A stretch of DNA of 64,000 nt from Amycolatopsis thermoflava N1165 (GTDB lineage: Bacteria > Actinomycetota > Actinomycetes > Mycobacteriales > Pseudonocardiaceae), in NCBI RefSeq assembly GCF_000473265.1, contig NZ_KI421511.1:186001-250000 (forward strand), in the 5' to 3' direction. Below the pieces are notes generated by a model. It was given only the letters and a program-made list of their open reading frames with translations, searched no databases and was not told the origin of the DNA. This document shows positions 51,850 to 63,907 of the stretch, piece after piece. Numbering within the stretch: the first letter of the stretch is position 1; the number at the start of each line of letters is the position of its first letter. Position numbers and translations under genes: made by a program.

Positions 51850-52764
51850 CTAGGAAGCGGGTTCGAGCCGCTTCGCGGCGAGGCGCTCGGCGCGCGGCCA
51901 CCGCACGTCGCGCGCCCAGCCCAGCTTCTCGAAGATCCAGATCAACCGCGCGGACACGTCCACCTGCCCGCGCAGCACGCCGTGCCGGGCGCACGTCGGG
52001 TCCGCGTGGTGGGAGTTGTGCCACGACTCGCCCATCGACAGGATCGCCAGCGGCCAGAAGTTCGCCGCCTTGTCCCGGCTGGCGAACGGCCGGTCGCCGA
52101 TCATGTGGCAGATCGAGTTCACCGACCACGTCACGTGGTGCAGGAACGCGATCCGCACCAGCCCGGCCCAGAAGAACGCGGTCACCGCGCCCCACCACGA
52201 CCAGCTCAGCAGCCCGCCGAGCAGCGTCGGCAGGCCCAGGCTCAGCACGATCCACAGCCAGAACAGCCGGTTCACCACGCGCAGGTCGTCGTCGGCCAGC
52301 AGGTCCGGCGCGAACCGCTCGTAGTTGGTCACCTCGCGCTGGAACATCCACCCCATGTGCGCGTGCCAGAAGCCGCGCAGCAGCGCCGCCGGGCTGGTGC
52401 CGAACAGCCAGGGGGAGTGCGGGTCGCCCTCGCGGTCGGCGAACGCGTGGTGGCGGCGGTGGCTGGCCACCCAGAAGATGACCGACCCCTGCACGGCCAT
52501 GCTGCCCGCGATCGCCATCGCGACCCGCAGCGGACGACCGGTCTTGAACGCGCCGTGCGTGAAGTACCGGTGGTAGCCCACCGTCACCCCGAGGGTCGCG
52601 ACGACGTAGAAGAACACCGCCAGGCCCAGGTCGAGCCAGGTCAGGCCCCAGCCCCACGCCAGCGGAACGGCGGTGATCAGGGCGAGGAACGGGATCAGCA
52701 GGAACGCTTTGAGCACGATCATCTGACCGGAGGACCGGCGATGCGAGATCAGCGGTTTCGTCAT
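51850..52764 (-). CDS. Acyl-CoA/acyl-lipid desaturase (membrane fatty acid desaturase)
   Basis: A 304-residue membrane enzyme that introduces a double bond into fatty acyl chains with a di-iron centre. All three His boxes are present: HRYFTH, HRRHHA and ESWHNSHH. Four hydrophobic segments flank them, and YHRYFTHGAFKTGR is typical of the delta-9 type. It may need a ferredoxin partner; none is adjacent. A start codon at 52764 with RBS-like AGAGAGGTTA upstream is used. Confidence 0.9.
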   Translation of the reverse strand: MTKPLISHRRSSGQMIVLKAFLLIPFLALITAVPLAWGWGLTWLDLGLAVFFYVVATLGVTVGYHRYFTHGAFKTGRPLRVAMAIAGSMAVQGSVIFWVASHRRHHAFADREGDPHSPWLFGTSPAALLRGFWHAHMGWMFQREVTNYERFAPDLLADDDLRVVNRLFWLWIVLSLGLPTLLGGLLSWSWWGAVTAFFWAGLVRIAFLHHVTWSVNSICHMIGDRPFASRDKAANFWPLAILSMGESWHNSHHADPTCARHGVLRGQVDVSARLIWIFEKLGWARDVRWPRAERLAAKRLEPAS

Positions 52765-52875
52765 GGGCGGCAGTAACCTCTCTTTCCGGCCCCACCGTAC
52801 GGAGCCGTCTTGGCGAATACCCCCCTCGGGCGTTACTACCGCATGACGGGCGGCGGAACCCCGCCCCAGCCGCGG

Positions 52876-53853
52876 TCAGCTGCGGGTCGCGGTCAGCTCC
52901 GGTTCGCGCGGCGCCGGGCCTGCCGAGGTGACCGGCCCGCGATCGCGGGAGCCGCACCACAGGGCGGCCGTCGCCACGATCACCAGCGCCGACCCGAGGA
53001 CGTGCAGCGACACCAGCGCCTCCGGGATGCCGAGGGCATATTGCACCGAACCCAGCACGCCCTGCGCCAGCGCGACCACCCACACGATCGCGTAGCGCCG
53101 CCACAGCGCGGCCGGGGTGCCGCCGCGCATCAGGACCAGGCCGAAGACCGCGAGCACCAGCAGGTAGCAGACCAGCAGCCCGCCGTGGACCTGCGCGAGG
53201 ACCTCGATCGGCGCGTCCAGCCGGTGGGTCTCCGGGTCGCCGCCGTGCGGGCCGGCGCCGGTGACCGTGGTGCCGGCGATCAGGATCGCCCACAGCGCCA
53301 CGACGAGCGTGACCAGCAGCTTCTTCGCCGGCGGCGGGATGAGCCAGCGGGCGGGCTCGTCGCCCTCGTTGAACGCGCGCAGCAGCAGGACCGCGAGCCA
53401 CACGAGCGGGGTGGAAGCGAGGAAGTGGATCGCGACCGTCCACCACTCGAGCTTCGCGAGCACCGTGATGCCGCCGACCACGGCCTGCAGCACGACACCG
53501 CCGGGCATCGTCCAGGCGAGTTTCACCAGGCGCTTGCGCTCGGGGTGGGCGATCTGCACGCGCCACGCGGCGAGCACCGCCAGCGCGGAGACCAGCACCA
53601 CCACGACGGTGAGCAGCCGGTTGCCGAACTCGATCCACTGGTTGAGCGTGTCGAACTCGGGGTGCGCGACCGGCACCATGCTGCCCGGGAAGCACTGCGG
53701 CCAGGTGGGGCAGCCCAGGCCCGAACCGGTGACCCGGACGACCGAGCCGGTGACCCCGATGCCGGCCTGGGCCACGATCGCGGCGACGGCGATCGCGCGC
53801 TGCACCGGGCGCGACGGGTAGGGCAGGCGGGCGATCAGGGAGCTCAGGGCCAC
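52876..53853 (-). CDS. ctaA: Heme A synthase (CtaA/COX15 family)
   Basis: A 325-residue membrane protein with about eight helices that oxidises the methyl group of heme O to heme A. GTG 53853 is the start. Cys48 and Cys54 (GCPTWPQC) form the extracellular cysteine pair. Histidines are seen in VAIHFLA, AQVHGGL and VSLHVLG, three of the usual four heme ligands. The fourth position reads IEFGNRLLT, with Asn78 where many CtaA proteins have His. It works with ctaB 26 kb away. It is in the same direction and order as ABC permease-ATPase-mptB, as in mycobacteria. Confidence 0.92.
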   Translation of the reverse strand: MALSSLIARLPYPSRPVQRAIAVAAIVAQAGIGVTGSVVRVTGSGLGCPTWPQCFPGSMVPVAHPEFDTLNQWIEFGNRLLTVVVVLVSALAVLAAWRVQIAHPERKRLVKLAWTMPGGVVLQAVVGGITVLAKLEWWTVAIHFLASTPLVWLAVLLLRAFNEGDEPARWLIPPPAKKLLVTLVVALWAILIAGTTVTGAGPHGGDPETHRLDAPIEVLAQVHGGLLVCYLLVLAVFGLVLMRGGTPAALWRRYAIVWVVALAQGVLGSVQYALGIPEALVSLHVLGSALVIVATAALWCGSRDRGPVTSAGPAPREPELTATRS

Positions 53854-53868
53854 AGCAACATCCTAGAG

Positions 53869-54663
53869 TTATGTCAGTTTTGTCGTTTTCGCGGCCACCG
53901 CTGCCGCCAGCACGCCCCACACGGCGAGCACGAGGACCGGGCCGACGGCGAATTGCCCGTCGACCAGCGCCGCCCGCAGACCTTCGGCCAGCGCGCCGGA
54001 GGGCAGCAGTTGGATGACGGTCGCGGCCGCCGACGGCAGCGTGGACGGCGCGAGCAGGATGCCCCCCGCGAGCAGCAGCACGAACCACACGATGTTGGCC
54101 AGCGCCAGCACCGCCTCCGCGCGCAGCGACCCGCCGAGCAGCACCCCCAGCGCGCCGAAGCTCAGCGTGCCGAGCACCAGCAGCACCACCGCCTCGGCGA
54201 TGCCCGCCGGCGACGGGCTCCAGCCGAGGAACGCGGCGACCACGCCGAGCACCACGACCTGCAGCAGCACCACGACCAGGGCCGCGACGATCCGGCCCGC
54301 GACCAGCAGCCAGCGCGGGATGGCGGTGGCCGACAACCGCTTCAGCACGCCGTAGCGGCGGTCGAAGCCGAGCGCGATCGCCTGCCCGGTGAACGCCGAC
54401 GACATGACCGCGAGCGCGAAGATCCGCGGCGTCACCCAGTCCGCTTTGGACACCCCGTCCAGGTCGCCCGCGGGCAGGATGTCCAGCAGCGTCAGGCCGA
54501 TCAGCAGGGCCAGCGGGATGAGCAGGGTGAGCAGGATCTGCTCGCCGTGCCGCAGCGTGAGGCTGGTCTCCAGCTTCGCGTGGGTGAACAGCATGCGCGC
54601 GCGGCTGCCCGCGCCCGGCGCGGGGGTGAAGGTGCCGGCGGGGAACCGGGCCGGTGCGGTCAC
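53869..54663 (-). CDS. ABC-2 type exporter permease
   Basis: A 264-residue membrane protein with six hydrophobic segments, typical of ABC-2/DrrB permeases. GTG 54663 is the start, overlapping the ATPase stop by four bases. It has a short N-terminal cytoplasmic arm (ARFPAGTFTPAPGAGSRARM), then HAKLETSLTLRHGEQILLTL before the first helix. With the ATPase it would export an unknown hydrophobic compound. The pair lies between ctaA and mptB, the position of Rv1457c/Rv1458c. Confidence 0.85.
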   Translation of the reverse strand: MTAPARFPAGTFTPAPGAGSRARMLFTHAKLETSLTLRHGEQILLTLLIPLALLIGLTLLDILPAGDLDGVSKADWVTPRIFALAVMSSAFTGQAIALGFDRRYGVLKRLSATAIPRWLLVAGRIVAALVVVLLQVVVLGVVAAFLGWSPSPAGIAEAVVLLVLGTLSFGALGVLLGGSLRAEAVLALANIVWFVLLLAGGILLAPSTLPSAAATVIQLLPSGALAEGLRAALVDGQFAVGPVLVLAVWGVLAAAVAAKTTKLT

Positions 54664-55586
54664 GAGCGCAGCTCCCGTCCGGTCAGCTCGAGGAAGACCT
54701 CTTCCAGGTCGCGCTTGCCGACGTGCAGCTCCTCGGCCAGCACGCCCTGCTGCGCGCACCACGCCGTCACCGTGGACACCACCTGCGGGTTCACCTTCCC
54801 GGAGACCTGGTAGCTGCCCGGCGCGGTCTCCTTGACGTGGTAGCCCTCGGGCAGCGCGGCGGACAGCAGGTCGGTGTCCAGCCCGGCGCGGGCCTTGAAC
54901 CGCAGCTGCGCGGTGTCGGCGTCGTCGGCGGTCAGCGCGCTCGGCGTGCCCTCCGCGATGACGCGGCCGTTGTCGACGATCACCACGTCGTCGGCCAGCG
55001 CCTCGGCTTCTTCCATCAGGTGCGTGGTGAGCAGCACGCTGACGCCGTCGGCCCGCAGCGCGCCCAGCAGTTCCCACACCAGGCGGCGGGCCTGCGGGTC
55101 CATACCCGCGGTCGGCTCGTCGAGGAACACCAGCTCCGGCCGCCCGACCAGGGCACAGGCCAGCGACAGGCGCTGCTGCTGGCCGCCGGAGAGGCGCTTG
55201 AACGGGGTGCGGCGCGCGGGGGCGAGGCCGAGGACGTCGAGCAGCCACGCGGGGTCGAGCGGGTTGGCGGCGCACGCGGCGACCAGGCCCAGCATCTCGC
55301 CGGCGCGGACGCCGGGGTAGGCGCCGCCGCCCTGCGGCATCACGCCGATGCGGGGGCGCAGCGCGGCGCCGTCGCGGACCGGGTCCAGGCCCAGCACCCG
55401 CACCGAGCCGGAGTCGGCGCGGCGGAAGCCCTCGCAGATCTCGACGGTGGTGGTCTTGCCGGCGCCGTTGGGACCGAGCAGCGCGAGCAGGCGCCCGCGG
55501 TCCATCTTGAGGTCCAGGCCGTCGACCGCGGTCTTCGAGCCGTACCGCTTCACCAGCCCGGTGATCTCGACGGCAGGTGTGCTCAC
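54660..55586 (-). CDS. ABC transporter ATP-binding protein
   Basis: A 308-residue ATPase. Walker A is LGPNGAGKTTT, the signature is LSGGQQQRLSLACAL, and Walker B is LVFLDEPTAGMDP, followed by THLMEEAEALADDV. A C-terminal extension of about 90 residues is typical of DrrA-like exporters. GTG 55586 (VSTPAVEITGLVKRYG) is preferred over TTG 55595. It drives the adjacent permease. Confidence 0.92.
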   Translation of the reverse strand: MSTPAVEITGLVKRYGSKTAVDGLDLKMDRGRLLALLGPNGAGKTTTVEICEGFRRADSGSVRVLGLDPVRDGAALRPRIGVMPQGGGAYPGVRAGEMLGLVAACAANPLDPAWLLDVLGLAPARRTPFKRLSGGQQQRLSLACALVGRPELVFLDEPTAGMDPQARRLVWELLGALRADGVSVLLTTHLMEEAEALADDVVIVDNGRVIAEGTPSALTADDADTAQLRFKARAGLDTDLLSAALPEGYHVKETAPGSYQVSGKVNPQVVSTVTAWCAQQGVLAEELHVGKRDLEEVFLELTGRELRS

Positions 55587-55610
55587 GACTGTCAAGCGTA
55601 CGACCTCGGC

Positions 55611-57227
55611 TCAGGCCACCGGCTGCGGATCCCTCTTCAGCAGAAGAGGTGCCCTGCGCCACACGACGACCATCGCGACGGCGACGACGAGAGCCGCGGC
55701 CAGGTAGGCCTGCGGCACGACGAACGAGCGGCCGTCGAACGTGCTGCCCGGCGGTGCGGCGAGGAAGGCCAGCGCGACGCTGGCGACGCTGGCGGCGACC
55801 CGGAACCGGGAGGTGCCCGCCGCGGCGGCGAGCGGGATGACCGCCCACAGCAGCCACCACGGCTGCATCGCGACGTGCAGCATCATGAACGCGCCCAGCG
55901 ACACGCCGAGGCCGATGATGGGCCGGTAGCGCCAGCGGAAGCTGTCCCAGAGGAACTTGGCCGTGATGAGCCCGGCCAGCGCGGTGCCGGCCAGTTGCAG
56001 GATCGACACCAGCGCGTTGGTGTGGTTGCCCAGGCCGAGCGCGATGCCCAGGACGCCGCCGAGGTTGGCCAGCTCGGCGGTGGGGGAGATCCAGCTGCGC
56101 ACCAGGCCGGGCGTGCCGAGGGCGCCGACCCAGCCGAAGCCGAGCCCGGTGCCCAGGCACACGGCGACCATGACCGCGGCGAACACGCCGGTGACCAGCG
56201 CCGCGGCACGCAGCAGGTCGGTGATGCGGCCGTGCCAGCGGCGGGCGATCATCACGCCGAAGAAGCCGAGCGCGATGATCGCGTTGATCTTCACCGCAGC
56301 GCCGAGCGTGATGACGGCCGCGCCGAGCACGATGAACAGGACCTCGCCGCGCGCCAGCGGCGGCGCCGTGTCGCCGGTGACCCGCACCGGGAGGCGGCGG
56401 ATGCCCAGCTCCAGGCCGGCGACCATGAGGCCGATGCCGAGTGCCTCGTTGTGCGCGCCGGCGACCAGGTGGAACAACACGAGCGGGTTGGCCGCGCCGA
56501 GCCACAGCGCGGTCGCCGGTTCGACGCCGAAGCGCTGCGCCAGCCGCGGCAGGGCCCAGATGATCAGGGCGACGCCGGCCAGCGCGAGCGCGCGCTGCAG
56601 AAGCACCCCGGCGACGATGTTGTCGCCGACGACCGCGGAGATCCAGCTGCCCAGCTTGAGGAACAGCGGGCCGTAGGGGGCCGGGGTCTCCCGCCACATG
56701 TTGGACACGCCGCTGGTGAGCGGGTCGGCGACGCCGAGGGCCTGCGCCGGGCCCAGCGAGTAGGGGTCCATGCCGCGGTGCACGATCTCGCTCTGCGCGA
56801 GGTAGCTGTAGACGTCGCGGGAGAACAGCGGCGGGATGAACATCAGCGGCGTCAGCCACATGACGAGGGTGCGGGTGAGCTCCGCTCGGGTGGCGAGGCG
56901 GGCGCGCCCCGGCCGCGCGAACCGGCCGAGCAGCAGCCAGCCCACGACGAGCATGCCCATGCCGGCGAAGCAGATGGCCAGCGAGACGGTCGGGATGCGG
57001 GCGAACAGGCGCAGGACGGGGATGTCCTGGACCGGGTTCAGCACCGGAGCCGCCCCCGCGCCCAGCGAGCCGAGCGCGAGCAGCAGGGCGCCGATCGTGC
57101 CGAGGCGGCGGACGATGTCGAGCGCGCGCAGTTCCCGCTGCTCCAGCGGCCCGGCCTCGGGGGGCCGCACCGGGGACAGCGGTACCGCCACCGCACCGCC
57201 ACCGGTGCTCTGCTCGCCCAATGCCAC
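55611..57227 (-). CDS. mptB: Polyprenyl-phosphomannose alpha-1,6-mannosyltransferase, MptB-like
   Basis: A 538-residue glycosyltransferase of the GT-C type with about 12 to 14 membrane segments. It uses polyprenyl-phosphomannose to extend the alpha-1,6-mannan core of lipomannan-type glycolipids. The GT-C catalytic loop is FSRDVYSYLAQSEIVHRGMDPY. LGAANPLVLFHLVAGAHNEALGIGLM and AVKINAIIALGFFGVMIAR are typical of the MptA/MptB group. It lies upstream of, and divergent from, the suf operon, as does Rv1459c (mptB) in M. tuberculosis. GTG 57227 is the start; no clear ribosome binding site precedes it. Confidence 0.9.
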   Translation of the reverse strand: MALGEQSTGGGAVAVPLSPVRPPEAGPLEQRELRALDIVRRLGTIGALLLALGSLGAGAAPVLNPVQDIPVLRLFARIPTVSLAICFAGMGMLVVGWLLLGRFARPGRARLATRAELTRTLVMWLTPLMFIPPLFSRDVYSYLAQSEIVHRGMDPYSLGPAQALGVADPLTSGVSNMWRETPAPYGPLFLKLGSWISAVVGDNIVAGVLLQRALALAGVALIIWALPRLAQRFGVEPATALWLGAANPLVLFHLVAGAHNEALGIGLMVAGLELGIRRLPVRVTGDTAPPLARGEVLFIVLGAAVITLGAAVKINAIIALGFFGVMIARRWHGRITDLLRAAALVTGVFAAVMVAVCLGTGLGFGWVGALGTPGLVRSWISPTAELANLGGVLGIALGLGNHTNALVSILQLAGTALAGLITAKFLWDSFRWRYRPIIGLGVSLGAFMMLHVAMQPWWLLWAVIPLAAAAGTSRFRVAASVASVALAFLAAPPGSTFDGRSFVVPQAYLAAALVVAVAMVVVWRRAPLLLKRDPQPVA

Positions 57228-57246
57228 ACACAGAGGGTATCGACGC

Positions 57247-57270
57247 CGTGAAGGGCGCTCGTGAAGGGCG
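57247..57270. repeat. Tandem CGTGAAGGGCG repeat upstream of mptB
   Basis: CGTGAAGGGCG occurs at 57247-57257 and 57260-57270, a 13-base period. It lies 20-43 bases upstream of the mptB start in the 217-base gap shared with sufR. It could be a binding site or a slip duplication. Confidence 0.6.
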
Positions 57271-57432
57271 GTGGCCCGGGTTGATCATGACCGCGGCCCG
57301 GAACCCCGGGTCCACCGCCGCCACCCACCCGAGCGACCCGCCGTCATCCGCGAATCCGCCGTCGACCAGCGCGGTCACGTGACTCCGGTCACCGGCAGTC
57401 GACCTGTCTTTGCCTCTCGCCCCGAAATACGA

Positions 57433-57447
57433 CACACTTATGTTGTG
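57433..57447. promoter_or_regulatory. Candidate SufR operator overlapping the sufR start
   Basis: CACA (57433-57436) and TGTG (57444-57447) are inverted around seven bases (CTTATGT). The TGTG includes the GTG start codon of sufR, which lacks a ribosome binding site, so the transcript may be leaderless. SufR of actinobacteria is known to bind its own promoter and repress the suf operon when its cluster is loaded. Confidence 0.5.
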
Positions 57448-58208
57448 AAAAACAGCGGGCCCACCCAGCACCAGGACGGCGCGAGCCGTCCCGCTGCCGT
57501 GGTGCCCGCACAGGCCACCCCGGAAGGGCGGACTCGCCACGAGGTCGCCCGCCTCCTGCTGGAGGACGGCCCCATGACGGCGGGTGTCGTCGCCGAGCGG
57601 CTGGGCATCAGCCCGACCGCCGTGCGCCGCCACCTGGACGCCCTGGTCGCCGACGGGGAGGCCGAGACGCGGGACGCGCCCCGGCGCGGACCGCGTGGCC
57701 GGGGCCGCCCGGCCAAGCTCTTCCTGCTCACCGAGACGGGACGGGCGCGGTTCGGGCACGCCTACGACGACCTCGCGGTCGCCGCCATCCGGTTCCTCGC
57801 CGAGCACGCGGGCGAGGACGCGGTGCGGGCGTTCGCGGAGCGCCGGGTGGCCGCGCTGGTCGAGCCGCACCGGGCCGCGGTCAACGCGGCCGACGGCCCC
57901 GCGCACCGGGCGGAGGCCCTGGCCGCCGCCCTGACCAGGGAAGGCTACGCTGCGTCCACCCGCCAGGTGGGTGCATCGGCCACCGGTGCCGGCGCGCAAC
58001 TGTGCCAGCACCACTGCCCGGTCGCCCACGTCGCCGCTGAGTTCCCGCAGCTGTGCGAGGCGGAGACCGAGGCGTTCGCCAAGCTGCTGGGCACCCACGT
58101 CCAGCGGCTGGCGACCATCGCACGCGGTGACGCCGCGTGCACGACACACGTCCCTGCGGAAAATCCGCCGGGTCTGCAAGCGAAAGCTCCGGACGGAGGG
58201 GAACGCGA

Positions 58209-58212
<4 letters not shown>
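57445..58212 (+). CDS. sufR: SufR, iron-sulfur cluster-sensing repressor of the suf operon
   Basis: A 255-residue regulator with an N-terminal winged helix ([18 protein letters not shown] as HTH, then [19 protein letters not shown] as wing). Its C-terminal half carries four cysteines: Cys187, Cys191, Cys204 and Cys232. Their spacing CX3CX12CX27C agrees, as I recall, with that of the 4Fe-4S ligands of mycobacterial SufR. GTG 57445 is used: the open frame extends upstream to 57271, but that stretch is intergenic in character. The TGA overlaps the sufB ATG (ATGA), so sensor and machinery are cotranslated. Confidence 0.93.
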
Positions 58213-59657
<1,445 letters not shown>

Positions 59658-59658
59658 C

Positions 59659-60825
59659 ATGACGGTGGCTGCTGAAAACACCGCCGCTGCTGCGGAGGCC
59701 GTCGTCCCGGCGGCCTCCCGCGCGGAGCGCTTCACCGGGTACGACGTCCAGGCTTTCGAGGTCCCCGGCGGCCGCGAGGAGAACTGGCGCTTCACCCCGA
59801 TGAAGCGGCTGCGCGGGCTGCACGACGGCACCGCCACGGCCTCCGGCGAGGTCAAGGTCGACGTCGACGCCGCCCCCGAGGTGCGCGTCGAGACCGTCGG
59901 CCGCGAGGACGAGCGCCTCGGCCAGGCCGGCGTCCCGAGCGACCGGATCGCCGCGCAGGCGTACAGCTCGTTCGCCGCGGCGACCCTGGTGACCCTGCCC
60001 AAGGAGACCAAGGCGTCGAAGCCGACCGTGCTGCGGCTGACCGGCCCCGGCGAGGGCAACACCGCCTACGGCCACGTGCAGGTGCGCGCCGAGGCCTACG
60101 CCGAGGGCGTGGTCGTGCTCGACCACCTCGGCTCGGGCACCTACGCCGACAACGTCGAGTTCGTCGTCGGCGAGGGCGCCAAGCTCACCGTGGTCAGCGT
60201 CCAGGACTGGGCCGACGACGCGGTGCACGTCTCCGAGCAGCACCTCCGGCTCGGCAAGGACGCCACGGTCAAGCACATCGTGGTCACCCTGGGCGGCGAC
60301 CTGGTGCGCGTCTCGCCGACCGCGACGTTCGCCGACCGCGGCGGCGACGTGGAGATGCTGGGCCTGTACTTCGCCGACGCCGGGCAGCACCAGGAGCACC
60401 GCCTCTTCGTCGACCACGCGGTCCCGAACTGCAAGTCGAACGTGATGTACAAGGGCGCGCTGCAGGGCGACGACGCGCACGCGGTGTGGATCGGCGACGT
60501 GCTGATCCGGGCCGCGGCCGAGGGCACCGAGACCTACGAGCTCAACCGCAACCTCGTGCTCACCACGGGCGCGCGCGCCGACTCGGTGCCGAACCTGGAG
60601 ATCGAGACCGGTGAGATCGCCGGCGCCGGGCACGCGAGCGCCACGGGAAGGTTCGACGACGAGCAGTTGTTCTACCTGCAGTCGCGCGGGATCGAGGAGG
60701 AGCAGGCGCGGCGTCTGGTCGTCCGCGGGTTCTTCCACGAGATCCTGATGAAGATCGACGTTCCCGAGGTCCGCGAGCGCCTGGCCGAGGCGATCGAGGC
60801 CGAACTCGAAGCCGTCGGCAGCTGA
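59659..60825 (+). CDS. sufD: SufD, subunit of the SufBCD complex
   Basis: A 388-residue SufB paralog. It has an N-terminal alpha-helical part ([16 protein letters not shown]), then the beta helix. [19 protein letters not shown] and the C-terminal [35 protein letters not shown] are typical. ATG 59659 follows the sufB stop by one base. Confidence 0.95.
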   Translation: MTVAAENTAAAAEAVVPAASRAERFTGYDVQAFEVPGGREENWRFTPMKRLRGLHDGTATASGEVKVDVDAAPEVRVETVGREDERLGQAGVPSDRIAAQAYSSFAAATLVTLPKETKASKPTVLRLTGPGEGNTAYGHVQVRAEAYAEGVVVLDHLGSGTYADNVEFVVGEGAKLTVVSVQDWADDAVHVSEQHLRLGKDATVKHIVVTLGGDLVRVSPTATFADRGGDVEMLGLYFADAGQHQEHRLFVDHAVPNCKSNVMYKGALQGDDAHAVWIGDVLIRAAAEGTETYELNRNLVLTTGARADSVPNLEIETGEIAGAGHASATGRFDDEQLFYLQSRGIEEEQARRLVVRGFFHEILMKIDVPEVRERLAEAIEAELEAVGS

Positions 60826-60866
60826 GCCACTCCTTCCACCACGAGAGACAGAGACGAAAAAGGGCC

Positions 60867-61637
60867 ATGGCCACACTGGAAATCAAGGACCTGCACGCGA
60901 GCGTCAACACCGACGAGGGCGCCAAGGAGATCCTGAAGGGCGTCAACCTGACGATCCGCTCGGGTGAGACGCACGCGATCATGGGCCCGAACGGCTCGGG
61001 CAAGTCGACCCTGTCCTACGCCATCGCCGGCCACCCCAAGTACGAGGTGACCTCCGGCGAGGTGCTGCTGGACGGCGAGAACGTGCTCGACATGTCGGTT
61101 GACGAACGCAGTCGAGCGGGCATCTTCCTGGCGATGCAGTACCCGGTCGAGGTGCCGGGCGTGTCGATGTCGAACTTCCTCCGCACCGCGGCCACCGCCG
61201 TGCGCGGCGAGGCGCCGAAGCTGCGCCACTGGGTCAAGGAAGTCAAGGACGAGATGGCCAAGCTGGAGATCTCGCCCGAGTTCGCCGAGCGCAGCGTCAA
61301 CGAGGGCTTCTCCGGCGGTGAGAAGAAGCGCCACGAGATTCTGCAGCTGGCGCTGCTCAAGCCGAAGATCGCGATCCTGGACGAGACCGACTCCGGCCTG
61401 GACGTCGACGCGCTGCGGATCGTCTCCGAGGGCGTCAACGAGTACAAGGCGAACAACGAGGTCGGCGTCATGCTGATCACGCACTACACGCGGATCCTGC
61501 GCCACATCACCCCCGACTTCGTGCACGTCTTCGCCGACGGCAAGGTCGTCGAGTCCGGCGGCAAGGAGCTGGCGGACGAGCTGGAGGAGAACGGCTACGT
61601 CAAGTACACCGGCAAGAAGGAAGCCGCGGCGGTCTGA
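60867..61637 (+). CDS. sufC: SufC, ATPase of the SUF complex
   Basis: A 256-residue ABC-type ATPase that powers SufBC2D. Walker A is [16 protein letters not shown], the signature is [16 protein letters not shown], Walker B is [16 protein letters not shown], and [16 protein letters not shown] is the switch region. The 41-base gap after sufD holds its ribosome binding site. Confidence 0.97.
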   Translation: MATLEIKDLHASVNTDEGAKEILKGVNLTIRSGETHAIMGPNGSGKSTLSYAIAGHPKYEVTSGEVLLDGENVLDMSVDERSRAGIFLAMQYPVEVPGVSMSNFLRTAATAVRGEAPKLRHWVKEVKDEMAKLEISPEFAERSVNEGFSGGEKKRHEILQLALLKPKIAILDETDSGLDVDALRIVSEGVNEYKANNEVGVMLITHYTRILRHITPDFVHVFADGKVVESGGKELADELEENGYVKYTGKKEAAAV

Positions 61638-62972
<1,335 letters not shown>

Positions 62973-63416
62973 GTGAACCTGGAGAGCATGTACCAGGAGA
63001 TCATCCTGGACCACTACAAGAACCCGCACGGCCACGGCCTGCGGGAGCCCTTCGACGCGGAGTCGTTCCAGGTGAACCCCACCTGCGGCGACGAGATCAC
63101 CCTGCGGCTGAAGGTCGAGGGCGACAAGGTCGCCGACGTCTCCTACGAGGGGCAGGGTTGCTCGATCAGCCAGGCGTCCGCGTCGGTGCTGACCGATCTG
63201 GTGACCGGTCACACCGTGTCGGAGGCGCTGTCCACGATGGACACCTTCGTGGAGATGATGCAGAGCCGCGGCCAGATCGAGCCGGACGAGGATGTGCTGG
63301 AGGACGCGGTCGCCTTCGCCGGGGTGTCGAAGTACCCGGCGCGGGTGAAGTGCGCCCTGCTGGGCTGGATGGCGTTCAAGGATGCGCTGACCCGCACGAA
63401 CGGAGCCGAGAAGTGA
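62973..63416 (+). CDS. sufU: SufU, zinc-dependent sulfur-transfer scaffold
   Basis: A 147-residue IscU-like protein. GTG 62973 directly follows the sufS stop. Three cysteines are in the expected places: NPTCGDEITL, GQGCSISQAS and VKCALLGW. SufU accepts the persulfide from SufS and delivers it to SufBCD. It overlaps sufT by four bases. Confidence 0.95.
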   Translation: MNLESMYQEIILDHYKNPHGHGLREPFDAESFQVNPTCGDEITLRLKVEGDKVADVSYEGQGCSISQASASVLTDLVTGHTVSEALSTMDTFVEMMQSRGQIEPDEDVLEDAVAFAGVSKYPARVKCALLGWMAFKDALTRTNGAEK

Positions 63417-63805
63417 CCGAGGAGCAGACGCGCGAAGGCCGCACCGCGGAGGACCTGCCCGAGCAGGCGCAGCCGCCTGCCGCGGACGTGGCCAAGATCG
63501 AGGACATCGAGGAGGCCATGCGGGACGTCGTCGACCCCGAGCTCGGCATCAACGTGGTCGACCTCGGGCTGGTCTACGACATCCGCGTGGAGCAGGACAA
63601 CACCGCCACGATCGACATGACGCTGACCTCGGCGGCCTGCCCGCTGACCGACGTGATCGAGGACCAGACGGCCTCGGTGCTGGTCGGCCAGGCCGGCGTG
63701 GTGAAGGACTTCCGGATCAACTGGGTCTGGATGCCGCCGTGGGGCCCGGAAAAGATCACCGACGACGGCCGGGAGCAGCTCCGGGCGCTGGGCTTCACCG
63801 TCTAG
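63413..63805 (+). CDS. sufT: SufT, MIP18/DUF59 family Fe-S assembly factor
   Basis: A 130-residue protein. A variable acidic N-terminal tail (about 25 residues) is followed by the DUF59 domain: IEEAMRDVVDPELGINVVDL, DMTLTSAACPLTDVI with the conserved cysteine, and WMPPWGPEKITDDGREQL. It helps mature Fe-S proteins. GTG 63413 overlaps the sufU stop. Confidence 0.93.
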   Translation: MTEEQTREGRTAEDLPEQAQPPAADVAKIEDIEEAMRDVVDPELGINVVDLGLVYDIRVEQDNTATIDMTLTSAACPLTDVIEDQTASVLVGQAGVVKDFRINWVWMPPWGPEKITDDGREQLRALGFTV

Positions 63806-63827
63806 ATCTGGATTTTCACCCGCGGAG

Positions 63828-63880
63828 CACCGCCGCCGCACTCGGGACACCCTCCGGGGAACTCGAGCTGCGCGGCGGTG
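63828..63880 (+). terminator. Candidate terminator after the suf operon
   Basis: CACCGCCGC (63828-63836) is the exact inverse of GCGGCGGTG (63872-63880), a nine-base-pair stem closing a 35-base loop, 23 bases after sufT. The loop is long, so efficiency is uncertain. Confidence 0.45.
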
Positions 63881-63907
63881 TTCTGCGTTGTGGGGCTGTC
63901 GCACCAG

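Noticed and set aside
53869-58179. A 1436-codon minus-strand frame covering ABC permease, ATPase, mptB and sufR
   Set aside because: Only its last 264 codons are real (the permease). The rest is out of frame with clear genes on either strand.
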